Positions 32,621 to 44,404 of a stretch of 64,000 bases of DNA are shown here, in pieces (the first letter of the stretch is position 1; each line of letters opens with the position of its first letter). A model generated the notes under the pieces. That model made no database searches. It was not told the DNA's origin and saw only the letters and a program-made list of their open reading frames with translations. The DNA lies in assembly GCA_036924085.1 (NCBI GenBank), contig JAVGWX010000002.1, forward strand, positions 47,052,666 through 47,116,665. The letters run 5' to 3'. The DNA comes from Ariolimax columbianus (taxonomy: Eukaryota > Mollusca > Gastropoda > Stylommatophora > Arionidae). The translations under genes and the position numbers were made by a program.

Positions 32621-32784
32621 TAATTGTCATTGGCGACGATGATTAGGTATATCATTATGACCTAGAAAACAAGCTCCAGTCCATGGAGTACAGACATAAG
32701 TACTCACCTACATTTATTAAAAAAATGCAAGGTCATCGCTACGGTGGAAAAAGTGATTATAACCATCTTTTAGGACTGCAAAGG

Positions 32785-33180
32785 AAATAAACTGTATTTT
32801 TAGAGCACGGCAATACCGCTCGATATGTGAAAACTCGAGAAACTGCAGAAACTTCGAGCACGATTGCTACGTGTTCGTGCAATTCTTCAGTACGAGAATG
32901 CTCATCTAAACACGAGTCGATAAACACTGACTGTTTTAGAGCGTCTTAAGTTTGACGACATTTTACCGCACCCGATCGTACAGCCCAGATCTGGCAACTT
33001 ATGACTTCTTCCTCTTCCTCATGAGACACCATTACGCTGCGGACGAGGAGATGCAGGCAGCTGTTCGTACCTGGTTTCTGAAGGAGACATCTGATTTTTC
33101 ATCGACGGGATACAACAGCTTGTCCGACGTTGGCGTTTATGAGTGATCCCGAACGGTGACTACGTTGCAAAAATAATGAC
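32785..33180 (+). pseudogene. Mariner transposase C-terminal fragment
   Basis: Plus strand: FLEHGNTA, LRARLLRVRAILQYENA, LTVLERLKF, then YSPDLATYDFFLF, YAADEEMQAAVRTWFLKE and a weak NGDYVAK ending near 33170. The second catalytic position reads E (YENA) instead of D, and frameshifts separate the pieces. A different mariner from the one at 370-2099. No terminal repeats seen. Confidence 0.75.
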
Positions 33181-33280
33181 ATATCATCCTATGGCATTCC
33201 AAGCTTCAAGAAAATGTATAACTAATGTGTTAATTTTTCACATTAATGAAATTATTTCCTCAGAGGCAAAACTTGTCAAC

Positions 33281-33296
33281 CCCCCCCCCCCCCCTT
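33281..33296. repeat. C homopolymer run
   Basis: About 14 C, inside 'aaccccc...cctttgc'. Confidence 0.95.
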
Positions 33297-33649
33297 TGCA
33301 TCATGCGGATGAGAGATACTACCAATTGTCCAGTAAATACCAGCTTATCCTCTTTGTTTCGGAACTGGCCACAACAGAATGGGACACAACCTGTACACCG
33401 AAATCAAGGTAGGTGCCAACAGCCTGTTACTACAACCCTCCGATACTTCTCTTGCCTTCAGGATTCCGAACAGAAACATTCTTGTAATGATTTCAGCTGA
33501 CTTCCCTAACGTGTATAATACCCAACGGCATCGACTTTTCCTCACGTCACCTTCCACTAACATCGCCTGCTTATTTCTGACGGCGTCATAATGATCTTAC
33601 CATATAATTTCAATCTCTCTAATCTGAGGGTATGTACCTTTTTGGTTAA

Positions 33650-34115
33650 CGTTTTTATTGTTTGTCTGGCAAAAGATGGCAGCAAAAAGGCACAATTTAA
33701 TCATCGAGTACCATACAGAGAAATCAAGAACATCATCAGAAATCAGTATATACACCAGTGGAGAGAAGACAGACACATAAGCAGTACACCCAGACCCAAT
33801 TCAATATCTCAAAAGAAATCAATAAACTACCTTATTTTGCCTGAGAACTGGACACTGCAGACTAGAACATCTATACCGACTGAAGATCTCACACACCGAC
33901 GAGTGCCCACGTGGAACAGGATGCCAGAACCCTGAGCATATTCTACAAGAATGCCCAATCTATAGGGAAATGAGATGCCAGACCTGGCCAGAGAGTGCGT
34001 AGCTCAGACAAAAGCTGTGGGCAGCCGCTCCGACCTGTAAAAGACTACAGAATTCATCATGGCGACTGGCCTGCAGATATAGCATGACCAAAAGATCCTG
34101 AACGCAAAGAAGAAT
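33650..34115 (+). pseudogene. LINE C-terminal relic with Cys-His motif
   Basis: Plus strand: PYREIKNIIRNQYIHQWRED (about 33703-33765); then, across frame changes, LRTGH/LE.LYRLKISH, ECPRGTGCQNPEHILQECPIY (about 33900-33962). The C..G......EHIL..C pattern matches the C-terminal Cys-His motif of RNase H-type LINEs and the copies at 54055 and 59790. Confidence 0.65.
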
Positions 34116-34119
34116 TATT

Positions 34120-35255
34120 GTTCTTCATGTTTCACAGCCAAAACATCCCCGAACTTTACACTGGAGATATTCTATTTTTGTATAGGAGATTTTTCTTTTT
34201 ATTTCCATAAGTTCCCCAATGCAATAAAAACTCATCTCGCCTCCTGTATTATTATTTTGTTGTACATACCTCCTGCTATGTCTATATTGCTATCAAGAAA
34301 CATGAATGATTCCACATCCTGTAGTCAATCAGTTGTTAATATGAAAATATTCATCATCAGTCGCATAACCTAGAAGGTTGTTGAGGCACCATTATTGCAG
34401 TTTGTCGTACCATCTCCCGCCATACAACAATGGTGTGTCTTGGGCTGCTACACACCTGCCGGAGCCCATCTCTCTCCAGGTGGCAGTTCATTATAGTTGT
34501 CTAAATTTCATACAACAAAGCTGACATTGTCCGCAGTCAGGGCGAAGGGCGTCAATCTCGTGAAGTTCAGCCGTGTGAACTTGACCGTGAAATGTGACAC
34601 AGGCTTAAGAGTAGTGCTATTCATACAGCCGATGTTCATTCCAGGATAATGGATTGGAAAAAAAACACACAAAACAAACTAATTAACCAGTCCAAATGGA
34701 AAACAACAACACGTTTCCGTGAACACAAGTGTAAGTCGTCGACTAATGTGAATTTCGGCAAACCCATAGTCTGGCGGCATCTATAATGAACTAAAACAAC
34801 AGAACAATGTAGACCGGCAGCCAGTTATGTCGCCATCTTTATTAATTATTATCTATTGTTATTGATTTTACTTTAGTCTTCGCTTTTTCTTTGTCTGTGG
34901 TAAGGAGAGGGGAGGGGGTGAGGAGAAGAGAAGCGAGCACAATTCTCTCCTAGCAGAACTGTTCTATGCTATTTTCTCCAGACCCCGTTGAAAGGCCTTT
35001 TGTCAGTCAAGGGCGGCTCGTTAGATGAAATGATTGACGTATTAATAGCAAGAAGGTTTTATGGTGTGACAGATCTGGTCCCACTCACATCTCCTTCTTT
35101 ATCATCCGGGGTAAGGACAAGCCACGGCGTATTTTCTACACAAACTAAAAATGTATTGGCAATGTTGGATTGTCAATCAAAGCCTGCCGCTCCCCTCGGT
35201 GGATAGACCACTAACCACACCTCGACCGCATAGACGATCGATCCTGTGATACTAT
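34120..35255. other. No gene recognised
   Basis: AT-rich with a purine-rich patch at 34900-34945. A 72-residue frame at 34988-35206 is unsupported. Confidence 0.4.
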
Positions 35256-35259
35256 TTCT

Positions 35260-36110
35260 GCCTCTCCAGGTGAAACCATTCAATCTTAGTCCTCTGTAAC
35301 ATTCTATTCTTTTCTCTATTTATTGTAGGTCTACGTTTCTTTCTATTCCCTTGAGGATTTCAAGTGACAGCCTGTCTGACTATGTTGGATGGTGCCTTCC
35401 TAAGCGTATGTCCTATCCAGCACAATTTGATTCTCTTAATGTGATGTTCCTATGAATTTTGTTGGTTCTTTAACCCCATGTCTTCATTCCTCACCTTGTC
35501 CTGCCATGATATGCCCATTATCTTCGTATTAACGAAGGACTGGAGTCTTGGTTGTATCGCCTTGTCCGTTATTCGTGTCTCGGCTCCATACCCCAGCACC
35601 GACTTCACATTGGCTTTGAACATTCTAACTTTGGTCTGAATTTGGATATCTATGATCTGGATATATGGTGTTTAGTGTCAAACATGCCCTTCTTGAATTT
35701 AAAATTGTAGTCTTGTCATCTGCATCTGTACCCCATGATATGTCAATTGTGATGTCTAAATAGATGAAGGCATCCACCTTTTCCAACGGCTCCCCCTGCA
35801 TCATGATTGGTTCTTTGTTAATATTGTTGATTTAAGGTGTTTTTGGTTTTCTTCTGGTTGATATTCAGTCTCAATTTGGCTGCTTGTTCCTTCACGTTGA
35901 CAGGTTCCTCTTGCATTTGGCTATAACTGTGACAAAAATACCAGTCATCTGCGTACTACAGGTCTCCAATATTCACTGAATACCAGTTATGTTTTTATCG
36001 TTTGATGTATTCATTATCCAATCTGTAGCAAACAAGAATAGAAATGGAGCGAGAATGAATCCCTGAATGTTCCGTAGTACATCTCATAAAGACGATAGGT
36101 CACATATAGC
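35260..36110 (-). pseudogene. LINE ORF2 relic (RT C-terminal half)
   Basis: Minus strand from 36110 to 35260: DWIMNTSNDKNITGIQ, a decayed DD box near 35955 (YADDWYFCHSYSQMQEE), LNINQKKTK; then VRMFKANVKSVLGYGAETR, IQPRLQSFVNTKIMGISWQDK, GLKNQQN, RIKLCWIGHTLRKAPSNIV and NPQGNRKKRRPT. The order is that of an RTE-like ORF2 from the RT core to the basic C-terminal linker. Many frameshifts. It is the best-ordered LINE relic on the minus strand. Confidence 0.8.
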
Positions 36111-36142
36111 ATGAGCAGACATTAACATCTATTAATATCACA

Positions 36143-36400
36143 TTGGGGCCTCGTGTGTCGGAGGTTGCGGGTTCGAATCACGGTGGAGAACGGGACTTTC
36201 TTCACGTGAATCTTCTGGTAAAAATGCTCCTGGTCTCTGGTCAGTGAGATCGTAATCCCATTCAGCGTCGAGCACGTTAAAAATCTCTTGTCAATTAGAA
36301 AAGTAGAAAAGAGTAGAGTCAACGGCCGATGCCCGGACAAATTCAAAAATTCTAATTAAAAATCTACCCAAATTAGAGGTATCTTCCCTCGGGCCTAGTA
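36143..36400 (+). mobile_element. SINE-D copy
   Basis: B box 'gggttcgaatcacgg' near 36169, then 'gtggagaacgggactttctt', 'agtgagatcg', 'agaaaagagtagagtcaacg'. Matches 11394-11700 and 43065-43265. The head is 5'-truncated before box A. Confidence 0.8.
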
Positions 36401-36799
36401 AGCCGCATGAAGTTCTAAAATACCTACTACGCATAGCTGTTCCCCGGTTTGAATTCGAGGATTTTCGATCATATAACGATATATTCGTTCATTTCCTGAT
36501 TAGACTGACTGGGAAAACGCACGTGGTTTGTTAACATTGTTACTGTGATGTGGACCTCGACATTACCATTATTGTTCCCACTGCCTTGTGGGATACCTGT
36601 TCACGGGAAAGGCTCCGGGAGTAACCATTAGGAAAAATTCGTCAAGAAGTCTGTTGGTGGTTTCATCACTATTTTTGCAACACTTCCGACGTAACTGACT
36701 GCAGGCTGTATCGGCTAATGTTATTACACTTGATTAATTAGCTACGTGGTGAACCTGCTACACTGGCAACAGCTTATTCTGCATAGAAAGATTCCCAAG

Positions 36800-37275
36800 C
36801 TTGCGACATGGAGAGGATTACCATGTTGGAATGTCCGTACCATGATGACTGTATTGTCGGATAGCCTACATACTATAAGTCATATCAGGAAGACATGCGT
36901 TATTAATGGCGAATTAAAAAGACCAGCTGTTGACATTGCAACGCACAGAAACTCAGGGAGCTCGGCATCAATGTGTAAGAAAGGCTACATGTTCTATTGA
37001 CAAGGAAAAGACCACAGCAAAATGACAGAGCACGCTGTATACATTGCAGTAAAAACGTATTTAATACACATGTTTGAACTAGGTCAGAATGTCTACATAC
37101 GACCATATGCCCCTTCACCCTTGTCAGTGCATATGCACCTACCTTGTACACCACGCCTGAAACCAAAGATGGGTTCGACGAGGATTTATTAGCAATTGTG
37201 GGAGACATACATAGCCCAGAGCAACACGTACTACTAGGTGGCTTCAACAGTACAGTGACCACGTGTACGCAGCCT
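36800..37275 (+). pseudogene. LINE endonuclease (APE) relic
   Basis: Apurinic-type endonuclease domain of a non-LTR element. Plus strand: CWNVRTM near 36823, the conserved N-terminal WNVRT motif; VDIATHR; KKGYMFYWQGKDHSKMTEH region (about 36975-37035) with AVYIAVKT; then, in another frame, LVSAYAPT and FDEDLLAIVGDIHSP followed by HVLLGGFNST (about 37110-37255), in place of the SVYAPT and LGDFNA motifs. The Asp of GDFN is replaced by Gly. It stops there; no RT follows. Confidence 0.7.
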
Positions 37276-37324
37276 CCATGTTTTGGTAGTTTTTGCAAAC
37301 TTAATGAAAATTGACAGCGCCCAT

Positions 37325-37480
37325 CTTCTACACGGAGACGTATAAATTTATTATTAATTCTCAGCAGGCCCATTGCTATGGGGATCACGTTGTCGGTTAC
37401 CAGCTCGTTTGACAGGCAGCTGTAATGCAGTCTGTTTCCCAGTGCGCGGCATGGACGTGAGGTGACTTGATTGGAACTTA
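37325..37480 (-). mobile_element. SINE-F relative
   Basis: 'attgctatggggatcacgtt', 'ccagctcgtttgacaggcagctg' (first 20 bases) and 'gtctgtttcccag' parallel 51820-51890. Confidence 0.5.
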
Positions 37481-37499
37481 GATGGCAGTTCTGAACAAG

Positions 37500-38105
37500 G
37501 AGACGCCCCATATATTAGATAATGGAAGGTACCGAGGAAGGGACTGGTTACCTCGCCTTAAAAATTAGCACAGTCTTGTGGGATGAAGTTTCTAACACTT
37601 CATCCTTTACAGCAGTAGCAGCAATGTGGAATACCTATGCATTGACTTTCTCTACACTCATAGTACACAAGATGGGGAAGGATTGGGCCACAGCCGTCAG
37701 TGAAGTTATGGCTAATGCTGGTAATGTCTGACCAGAAACAGGGAGGAAGTGACGTCAGCAGTTTGTAAATAGGATCTCTTTGATGTACTTCCTGCTGACG
37801 TGAATCAACCAGCGGCTTCTACCCAAGGCCCAGCACAGCCACCAAGGCTTTCGGCTCACACAGATATCAGGCAGGGGGTGGGAAGGCATGATGCGAAATT
37901 GACACACAAGATAGCGTCATAGTCGGTTGTCAGGGAAAAGTGAGAGTGCTAAATGGGACGAAGAGGGATACGGGAAGGAAAGCCAAGACCGTGCCTGACC
38001 ATACCTGTAGGATTAGCTCGAAAAAGAGTTCAGATTGGACACGACGAACGAAAGACCATCTGTTAAACATCAGGTCTCGCATCATATGGATCCAGACTTC
38101 ATTTG
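37500..38105. other. No gene recognised; small inverted repeat
   Basis: 'acgtcagcag' (37752-37761) and its reverse complement 'ctgctgacgt' (37792-37801) are separated by 30 bp. A 69-residue frame at 37522-37731 is unsupported. Confidence 0.45.
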
Positions 38106-38109
38106 AGTT

Positions 38110-38790
38110 TTGATTATAACTTACTTAATGTCTTTATACTGGTTTAGAAGACTCTGCAGAGTCTGTATACAACCAGTTTCATTTACATTACCTTGCTCTA
38201 AGAGCTATGCGCATACAAATCTATTCTTAAATGCATTAATTGTCCCTGCCTCTACTACTTCCTGTGGCAATGCATTCCACGCATTCATCACTCTCTGACT
38301 AAAAAAATATTTCCTAATATATAATCTGGACCTTTCTTTAGTTAATTTGTAGCGATGCCTTCTTGTTCTTGTAGGTGGTTGTATTTTGAAAAACGTGTTA
38401 TGGTCTAATTTATCCGTTCCTTTGATGTTCTAATAAACATGTATTAAGTCACCTCGAATTCTTCCCTTTCTAGACACTGTAGGCCGGTTTTTCTGAGCCG
38501 TTCTTCATAACTATAATTCTGGAATCCCACTATCAGCTGTGCCGCTTTTTCTTGTATCCTTTCCAGCATGTTTATATCCCCTTTATGATAAGGACTCCAC
38601 AACTGTACACAGTACTCCAATCTAGGTCTAACTAATGCTTTATACAGTTTGACTATCACTTTCTTGCTACTATGTTTAATATTTCTTTTTATCATACCTA
38701 ACATTGCATTTGTCTTTTTCACTGCCACCTGGACTTGCTCACTCACCTTACCTGTATGATCTATTATAACCCCTAGGTCTGATTGATCTG
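38110..38790 (-). pseudogene. CR1-like LINE C-terminal relic
   Basis: Minus strand. The clean frame (38746-38444) reads SEQVQVAVKKTNAMLGMIK, VIVKLYKALVRPRLEYCVQL, WSPYHKGDINMLERIQ, AAQLIVGFQNYSYEERLRK, GLQCLE. After a frameshift: RGDLIHVY, RSRLYIRKYFFSQRVMNAWN and PQEVVEAGTINAFKNRF (about 38290-38215). These are the RT thumb and C-terminal blocks of CR1/L2-type elements. Better preserved than 27380-28100, of the same family. Confidence 0.85.
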
Positions 38791-38929
38791 AGAGATTTCA
38801 TATATTAGAATGGAAAGTATATTTTCCCAGAATCAAATCGAAATTTCACATTAGTACATTCAAATTACGGGGGCGAATGTATTTTTAAAAGTATTTTAAT
38901 TAATTATAAAAGTTTGTGTTTTTTGTTTT

Positions 38930-39172
38930 GTTTTGTGCTTTCGACTTATTTATCTATTACCCAAAGGCGGTGTGCGTTGCACTATGTTTTTATTTTCCTC
39001 CTGTCGATCCAGTGCATCCGACTTCGGTATGTATTTTATCTAAGGGCCTGCTTCCTCCTGCATCTTCTAACGGTTTGCTTCCCCGGGATATTAGGTCGGT
39101 GCTGTGATGGGGAGTGAAGTCATCACTTCCGGGCTGTGAGTCGTATCCATTAACAATTAGCCCACGCCGTCT
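38930..39172 (-). mobile_element. SINE-B copy
   Basis: Full-length in the minus orientation ('gcccacgccgtctcc' at its 5' edge, 'gcggtgtgcgttgcac' near its tail). The head is decayed: the B box is split. No clear target duplication. Confidence 0.85.
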
Positions 39173-39174
39173 CC

Positions 39175-39745
39175 AATATCCAATGAAATATTGTTCGACT
39201 TCTAAAACTATTTGGTCATCCTGTTCCCAATATCTCACGTTCAAGGATTTGAAAGTGTTGACATCTGACAAAGTGAATGGCGCATGGTTATAGTAGCAAT
39301 AATACTTTTGTGCGTATGAAAATCTATGCTAACTTGCTTGGCTTTTATGTGGACAATTGTATGCTTTACGTTTGGGTTTTTATGTCGTTGTTTGGATGTA
39401 TCTTGTATGCGGTAAGTGTGGAAAGGTGTTTGGCTTTATTTGTGCGGCATTTGGATTTTTTTTAGTGATACCTGGCTTAGTTTCAAAAATTGATCTAGTT
39501 ACCACTTTTAAGTAGGCGTTGGAGGAAACAGCAGAAGTAGAAGACAGGAATAACTCTGGCCGTTGGTAGGTGTTGGAGAATTGGAGAATGTGTGTTATCT
39601 AGATAACTATGATTATAAATACACAACGATGGATGCCGGAAGAGGACAGAGAAAACGATAGCACCAGCCAACAAATAAAGGTCACGATAATATACAAGCG
39701 ACAATCACATACATAACAGTACACAGTCGCCAATTGTAGAAGAAA
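39175..39745. other. No gene recognised
   Basis: Frames of 60-70 residues only. Confidence 0.4.
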
Positions 39746-39754
39746 GGGACAATT

Positions 39755-39860
39755 AACTAAGGCGTTTATCCCGTTGCAATGGTATCGATGTCTGCCTGCT
39801 GACAAGGAAGATAGCGGATCGAATCCCCGGTATGCATAAGTTGTTTTGTTTTTTTCTGTT
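39755..39860 (+). mobile_element. Possible tRNA-like SINE head
   Basis: 'ttgcaatggtatcgatgtc' and 'gcggatcgaatcccc' are spaced like A and B boxes. No second copy was found. Confidence 0.4.
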
Positions 39861-40189
39861 GGGGGTGAACTGAACAGACAGCCAGCACACGACGTGGCGG
39901 AAGCAGTGGCGAAGCGCATGCAGTCCTAACAACTCCTCGACTACCCCAGTAATTGGCATAAAGTCGTACGAAAGTTTTTACATTATTATATTGCTGAGGT
40001 TCGCTGGAGATTTGTATTTAAATGTTCGTTTCTTTACTCAATCCCTTTTATAAGCGGTTGTCAAATTACAGGAGAATGTTCAAAATGTAGAAAAACGCAA
40101 CGATAAATTTCCAGAGCAGTTCGAATTGTTACTGTAATCACAAATAAGTAACAAACCAGGATATTATGGGATTAACAAAGCTAATATCT

Positions 40190-40400
40190 ATTTCCATTTG
40201 ACCCCCCAAGCAATGTGTCCAGTACTCATCATCATGCACCATGTCCTTTGTAAAACGTCGCTCTCATCACAGCCAGACGATATGGATCTCGGTCTGCAGT
40301 CAATCTTCCGGCCTGCTCCATGTTCATGTTTAGAGTATCCTTGATATCTTGTATCCGCCTTCGCCTTGGTCGACATTGTCAAAAATTGTTCTATTCTAAT
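40190..40400 (-). pseudogene. LINE 3'-terminal relic
   Basis: Minus strand: RRRRIQDIKDTLNMNMEQAG, RLTADRDPY and LAVMRATFYKGHGA, then stop codons and a short (GAT)n-like tail ('tgatgatga'). The A...RLA.DRD.W....M.AT pattern and the tail mark the end of an ORF2. A scrap of the same end lies at 63690-63730. Confidence 0.65.
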
Positions 40401-40409
40401 AACCGAAAA

Positions 40410-41590
40410 CATACCATCTTGCTTGCAGTATCAATTCAAGGCGTAGACTTTCACCGACACGGTATTGTTATCAGGTTGCTGAGTGCGACACCTGGGAAGT
40501 GACATTGCTAGTAAAGCTGAAGGGAATCTGCGAAGACCTAAACCTTAGTAAAAATCACCGGGCTAGAAGCACAGCACCAGTTGATGGAAAAAGAAGAAGA
40601 CGAGGAAGAATAAGTCGAAAAAGAAGCTGAGCGTCATGGTCCGCTGAAATAAACTGATAAATTCCCACCTTAATTCTGCGCTGTGCGCCTGGAAACACGT
40701 TTTGTTTCAACAACCTGACCAATGTGATCTCCGTAGTGGTGAGTCTGAAGTAAAGGTTCCAGGATATACGACTTCCGTCAGCTACCATTTCAAATCCGTC
40801 AGAAGCGAAGCACTCAGCACAATAACAACTCAATAGAAAAAAATAAAGAAATCGGAAACTAGACTTAGTAACAATCAATATCATTACATTGATTACTTCT
40901 TACTACACCCAAGCCATTTCCACCTCTTAGGCAACCGAGGTCCAGTGCGATGACCGTACACGAATGCCCATTCCAGGAAGAATATAGGGCACACAGAGTG
41001 GAGGCGATTTATCTCAACCTCAAACAGGTGTTGCGTTGTTGACACCGGTAGGTACCACCCTTGATTTCCACGAAAGTATGTAGAAGCTGACGGGTAGAAA
41101 GTCTTCGTTACCGAAAAACGAGTGGCGACGTCGATCCAACATTGAAGAAAGGCTCTCATGTTGTGTCCGTCGGGCGATCTCATTGTTGGCGACAAGGTCC
41201 TGTCAGCGTTGTTTGGGTGTAAATGTGAAAGGTCTCAAAGCTCTTTTGATCTCAGCGTAGGGTCTTACGGTAGTCCAGCTTTCGAAGTCATACAGAAGGA
41301 TTGGAATGTCACAGGATTTATAGTGACGAAGCTTGGTTTCGAGAGAGAGAGAGTGAGAGAAGAGCGAGGGGGGGGGGGCGAGAGAAAGAGAGATCCTCGA
41401 CTGGGTTCACTCCCTGTGCAGGGAGTGCAGTGCATAGGTAACGCTGCAAGACCGGGCTAGGGCAATTTCAAGTTTTTTTTCTCCATTCAATGGACACAAA
41501 ACATTACTCGTGTACAGAAGCAGATTCGGGCATCTGTGAGTACGTTTCGTGTCGCTAAGTGTATTATACAAACACACCACATATCAGACA
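40410..41590. other. No gene recognised
   Basis: (GA)n with a G-run lies at 41341-41395. Overlapping frames of about 100 residues near 40555-41195 lack recognisable domains. Confidence 0.4.
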
Positions 41591-41599
41591 AAACCGGCT

Positions 41600-41750
41600 G
41601 AGATGAAGTCTTCATTGTGCCTGTACGAGGTGGGGTGGCCAGTTCATTTCAGTAACCGTAGATCAGGCACTCATTAACAGCTGGGTCGACTGCGGGTGCC
41701 GGTAGCGGGAGTTGAAGACTGTAACTCTACCGTAATAAGCTAGTGTTTTA
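41600..41750 (-). mobile_element. SINE-E copy
   Basis: 'ggggtggccagttcat', 'gctgggtcgactgcgggtgcc', 'gtagcgggagttgaa' match 53075-53150 and 19855-19930 in order. Confidence 0.55.
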
Positions 41751-42032
41751 TCAATAAACGAATAGGTCTGCTGTACTATTTTTTAAATAAATATTTTAAA
41801 TATAAACCCGTTTACACACCAATGAGGCATATTGGAAATACTGTATTAGTTAACTATAATAACAGGTAAGAATACAACTACACAGCACTACCAGCAGAAG
41901 TTTTGATAAATAAACGAGTGAGTATTAGTATACTAACTTCAATAGTCGCTCTTCTCTACACTGGACGAGGGCTCTTAATGTATGTTGCTTGTAGTTTAGT
42001 TTCTAAAGGATATTGATTTAGTCGACCCAATC

Positions 42033-42176
42033 TGTTGAAGACGGATGTGTCGGACCGAAATGTGCAAATAACGCAGTCAATCTGTAAACTAGCGCATTGC
42101 TTTCTTCGGACTACATCCTGCTTATTGCAGAGCCCCGTTCAGGTAGCTGGTGATTGAGAACGAACGCAGAAAAAAA
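42033..42176 (+). mobile_element. SINE-A, 5'-truncated with target duplication
   Basis: 'agtcgacccaat' is duplicated at 42021-42032 and 42177-42188. Only the 3' 144 bp were copied, from 'ctgttgaagacggatgtgtc' to 'gagaacgaacgcagaaa'. Confidence 0.95.
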
Positions 42177-42639
42177 AGTCGACCCAATGCCTAGTCGAAC
42201 ATTGTCGATTTTTATGAAATTCCTGGAAGGGTAAAGTGTTTACTGTTCATTGCCTACCATTCTGGTTCTGACGGCACACGGACGATGTGTCAATAATCAT
42301 ATACAGTTTATGACTAATGACTAATGAGACAGTTAAGCGATGTGGATAATAGAATAAGCCGCAGTTGCTTTTTCATTATGTACCAAAAATATGACAAGGT
42401 TCTGTCTGTATACATGATGGCTAGCAAAGCAGTATTACATTCATATTCCCATGAAAACAAAATTTACTGGAGTCACCATTGGGATGTATAATGCTGAAGA
42501 ATATAGCCTGCATTACCCTGCAGTCGTCACGGGGTGTTCAACCCAGACTTCTATATGAGCCGATAAATAGAAAATGACTCATAGAACCGACTTCATTAAA
42601 CATAGGCGCCACCATGTGTACTTCATTTATGTTGCTGCT

Positions 42640-42860
42640 GAAAGTGGCAACAATAAAACAAGAAACGGTAATGTGATGCGCTCTCGTGATTTGTCCAATG
42701 TGATACTCCGAGAGGCAGTTCCTGGCTAGGGAAGAAGAGGTCGCCCTAAGATGGCTGGACAGATTATATAAACAAGTAGACAGGCATGACATTGGTTGAA
42801 ACAGCAACGCGCGCAAAGAATAGAGTACGGTGTCGGCAAGCAATTCGTGATTCACTGAGA
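42640..42860 (+). pseudogene. LINE ORF2 C-terminal scrap
   Basis: Plus strand: NVILREAVPG, GRRGRPKMA, then TGMTLVETATRAKNRVRC and RQAIRDSLRWDALTAI, which follows the R-GRP...W...A.DR..WR pattern of ORF2 C-termini. It runs into the 42-bp minisatellite. Confidence 0.5.
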
Positions 42861-42990
42861 TGGGATGCCCTTACAGCCATCTAGGCTACGACACAGATGA
42901 GATGGGATGTGCTTACGGCCATCTGGGCTACGACACAGATGAGATGGGATGTGCTTACGGCCATCTAGGCTACGACACAGATGAGATGGG
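42857..42990. repeat. 42-bp minisatellite, 3 copies
   Basis: Unit 'gagatgggatgtgcttacgg' plus 'ccatctaggctacgacacagat', period 42, open with a 14-residue repeat. The first unit coincides with the end of the LINE scrap at 42640-42860 (RWDALTAI). Confidence 0.9.
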
Positions 42991-43064
42991 AAGGCAAACT
43001 CGGTACCCAGAAATACTTAGAATCCTGGTAATCAAACAGGAATGTTAATGTCTGTTGCCAGGTA

Positions 43065-43265
43065 GCCGAAGGATCTCGGATCTCGAAGGTACATATAATT
43101 TGGGTAGATTTTTAACTAGAATTTTGAATTTTTCCGGACAGCCTACTCTTTTCGATTTCTAACTGCCAATTGATTTTTATCGTTCTCGACACTGAACACG
43201 GGATTCCGATCTCACTAACCAGAGATCAGAGGCATTTTTACCAGAATACGAGGCGGACCTTACAT
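43065..43265 (-). mobile_element. SINE-D copy, 5'-truncated
   Basis: Reverse complement of the SINE-D body ('gggtagatttttaactagaa', 'actcttttcgatttctaa', 'ggcatttttaccag'). Confidence 0.75.
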
Positions 43266-43269
43266 TGAG

Positions 43270-44100
43270 ACCACAGAGTCCCCAGAAATACCAACTGATA
43301 TTGGGTGTCTTAGTCAACCTGTACTTCTACAGGGGCATAAGCCCATGTGCATGTCCGATCTCTGATGTAAGCTGGATGTAGCCAGTAGGAGGATTTCCTG
43401 CGTAGCTGGATAGGCCCGAGCAGCGTATTACTCCACTATGGAGGGTGATAAACTGATGTGCGAGTCCATCTTAATAGACTCAAACACCAGAGCAAAGTAG
43501 ACCCGCAGCCTGTTAGACGACATCTATGCTGCTCTTCACAAACCACGTAACCATGGCCGGTGGTATGCCATGTCCCCCAGTTAGTCGCCTCTTTCGACAT
43601 GCTTGCTCTCAGTGTGGAAGTGGTGCTATTCTTGTCATTGTCATACATATAGACACCAGCAAACCACTTGGAAAGACAGAAAGCAGAGATTGCAGCCTCG
43701 CTATAAACTACTACGCAATGTCCTAATCAGGCCGAACGCCCAAGAAGATGAGAAGTGAGACCATGCCGAGATTTCGAACACGTGTCACCTTGGTCGAGCT
43801 ACCTGTATGATAACCTCTCAGCCACCCTTGCCAATACACGAAGGTAGTCAACAAGAAGCTGTAATATTTGTTATGAAAAGAATATGCCATATTAGGGTTG
43901 CTGGTTTACTCCTTATATCGATATTCTCTATTTAAATAGATTGTGCTCATCAGGTGTGTAAAACAAGACACACGAGAGACAATAATAGAATATGCTGATC
44001 GGTTTAACATCACGCACAGAAGACGGTCAACGGCGGAGTTTGTGCACAGCAGAAAGTTGTGAAGATCTTGAAACGAGTACATCTTTTGTCTTAACATACT
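43270..44100. other. No gene recognised
   Basis: Only short frames; no repeat family recognised. Confidence 0.35.
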
Positions 44101-44129
44101 ATTGTTGGGGGTTGAAGACGTAGAAGTAA

Positions 44130-44400
44130 ATGAGCTGACTGGAGCCAGTTATTCACAGTTGTCTGCTTACGTTTGGGTCCGTGACCAAGAATCTATTCCG
44201 TCTCCTCCGAGTGGCGGCCCTGGAAACATCCTGTACGCATGCAGCCTGACTAATAGAATAGGGTTTGAAGTGGGAAGTAAAACCAGTCGCAAAAATATTA
44301 GTTGCGAAACATGACATGTCGGGCAGAAAGGAGCAAATATCGCACCCTCGCTGTAAACTATGATACACCGGCCTTTTTTCAAGATAGACGCCGACGGAGA
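44130..44400 (+). mobile_element. Diverged SINE-A relative
   Basis: 'ccctggaaacatcctg', 'cagcctgactaatagaatagggtttgaag' (first 20 bases) and 'gcaaatatcgcaccctcgctgtaaacta' follow the SINE-A order with heavy divergence. Confidence 0.55.
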
Positions 44401-44404
44401 AGAA

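Noticed and set aside
36903..37511. 202-residue minus-strand reading frame, the longest in the window
   Set aside because: It is antisense to the endonuclease relic at 36800-37275 and runs on into a SINE-F relative; no domain was recognised.
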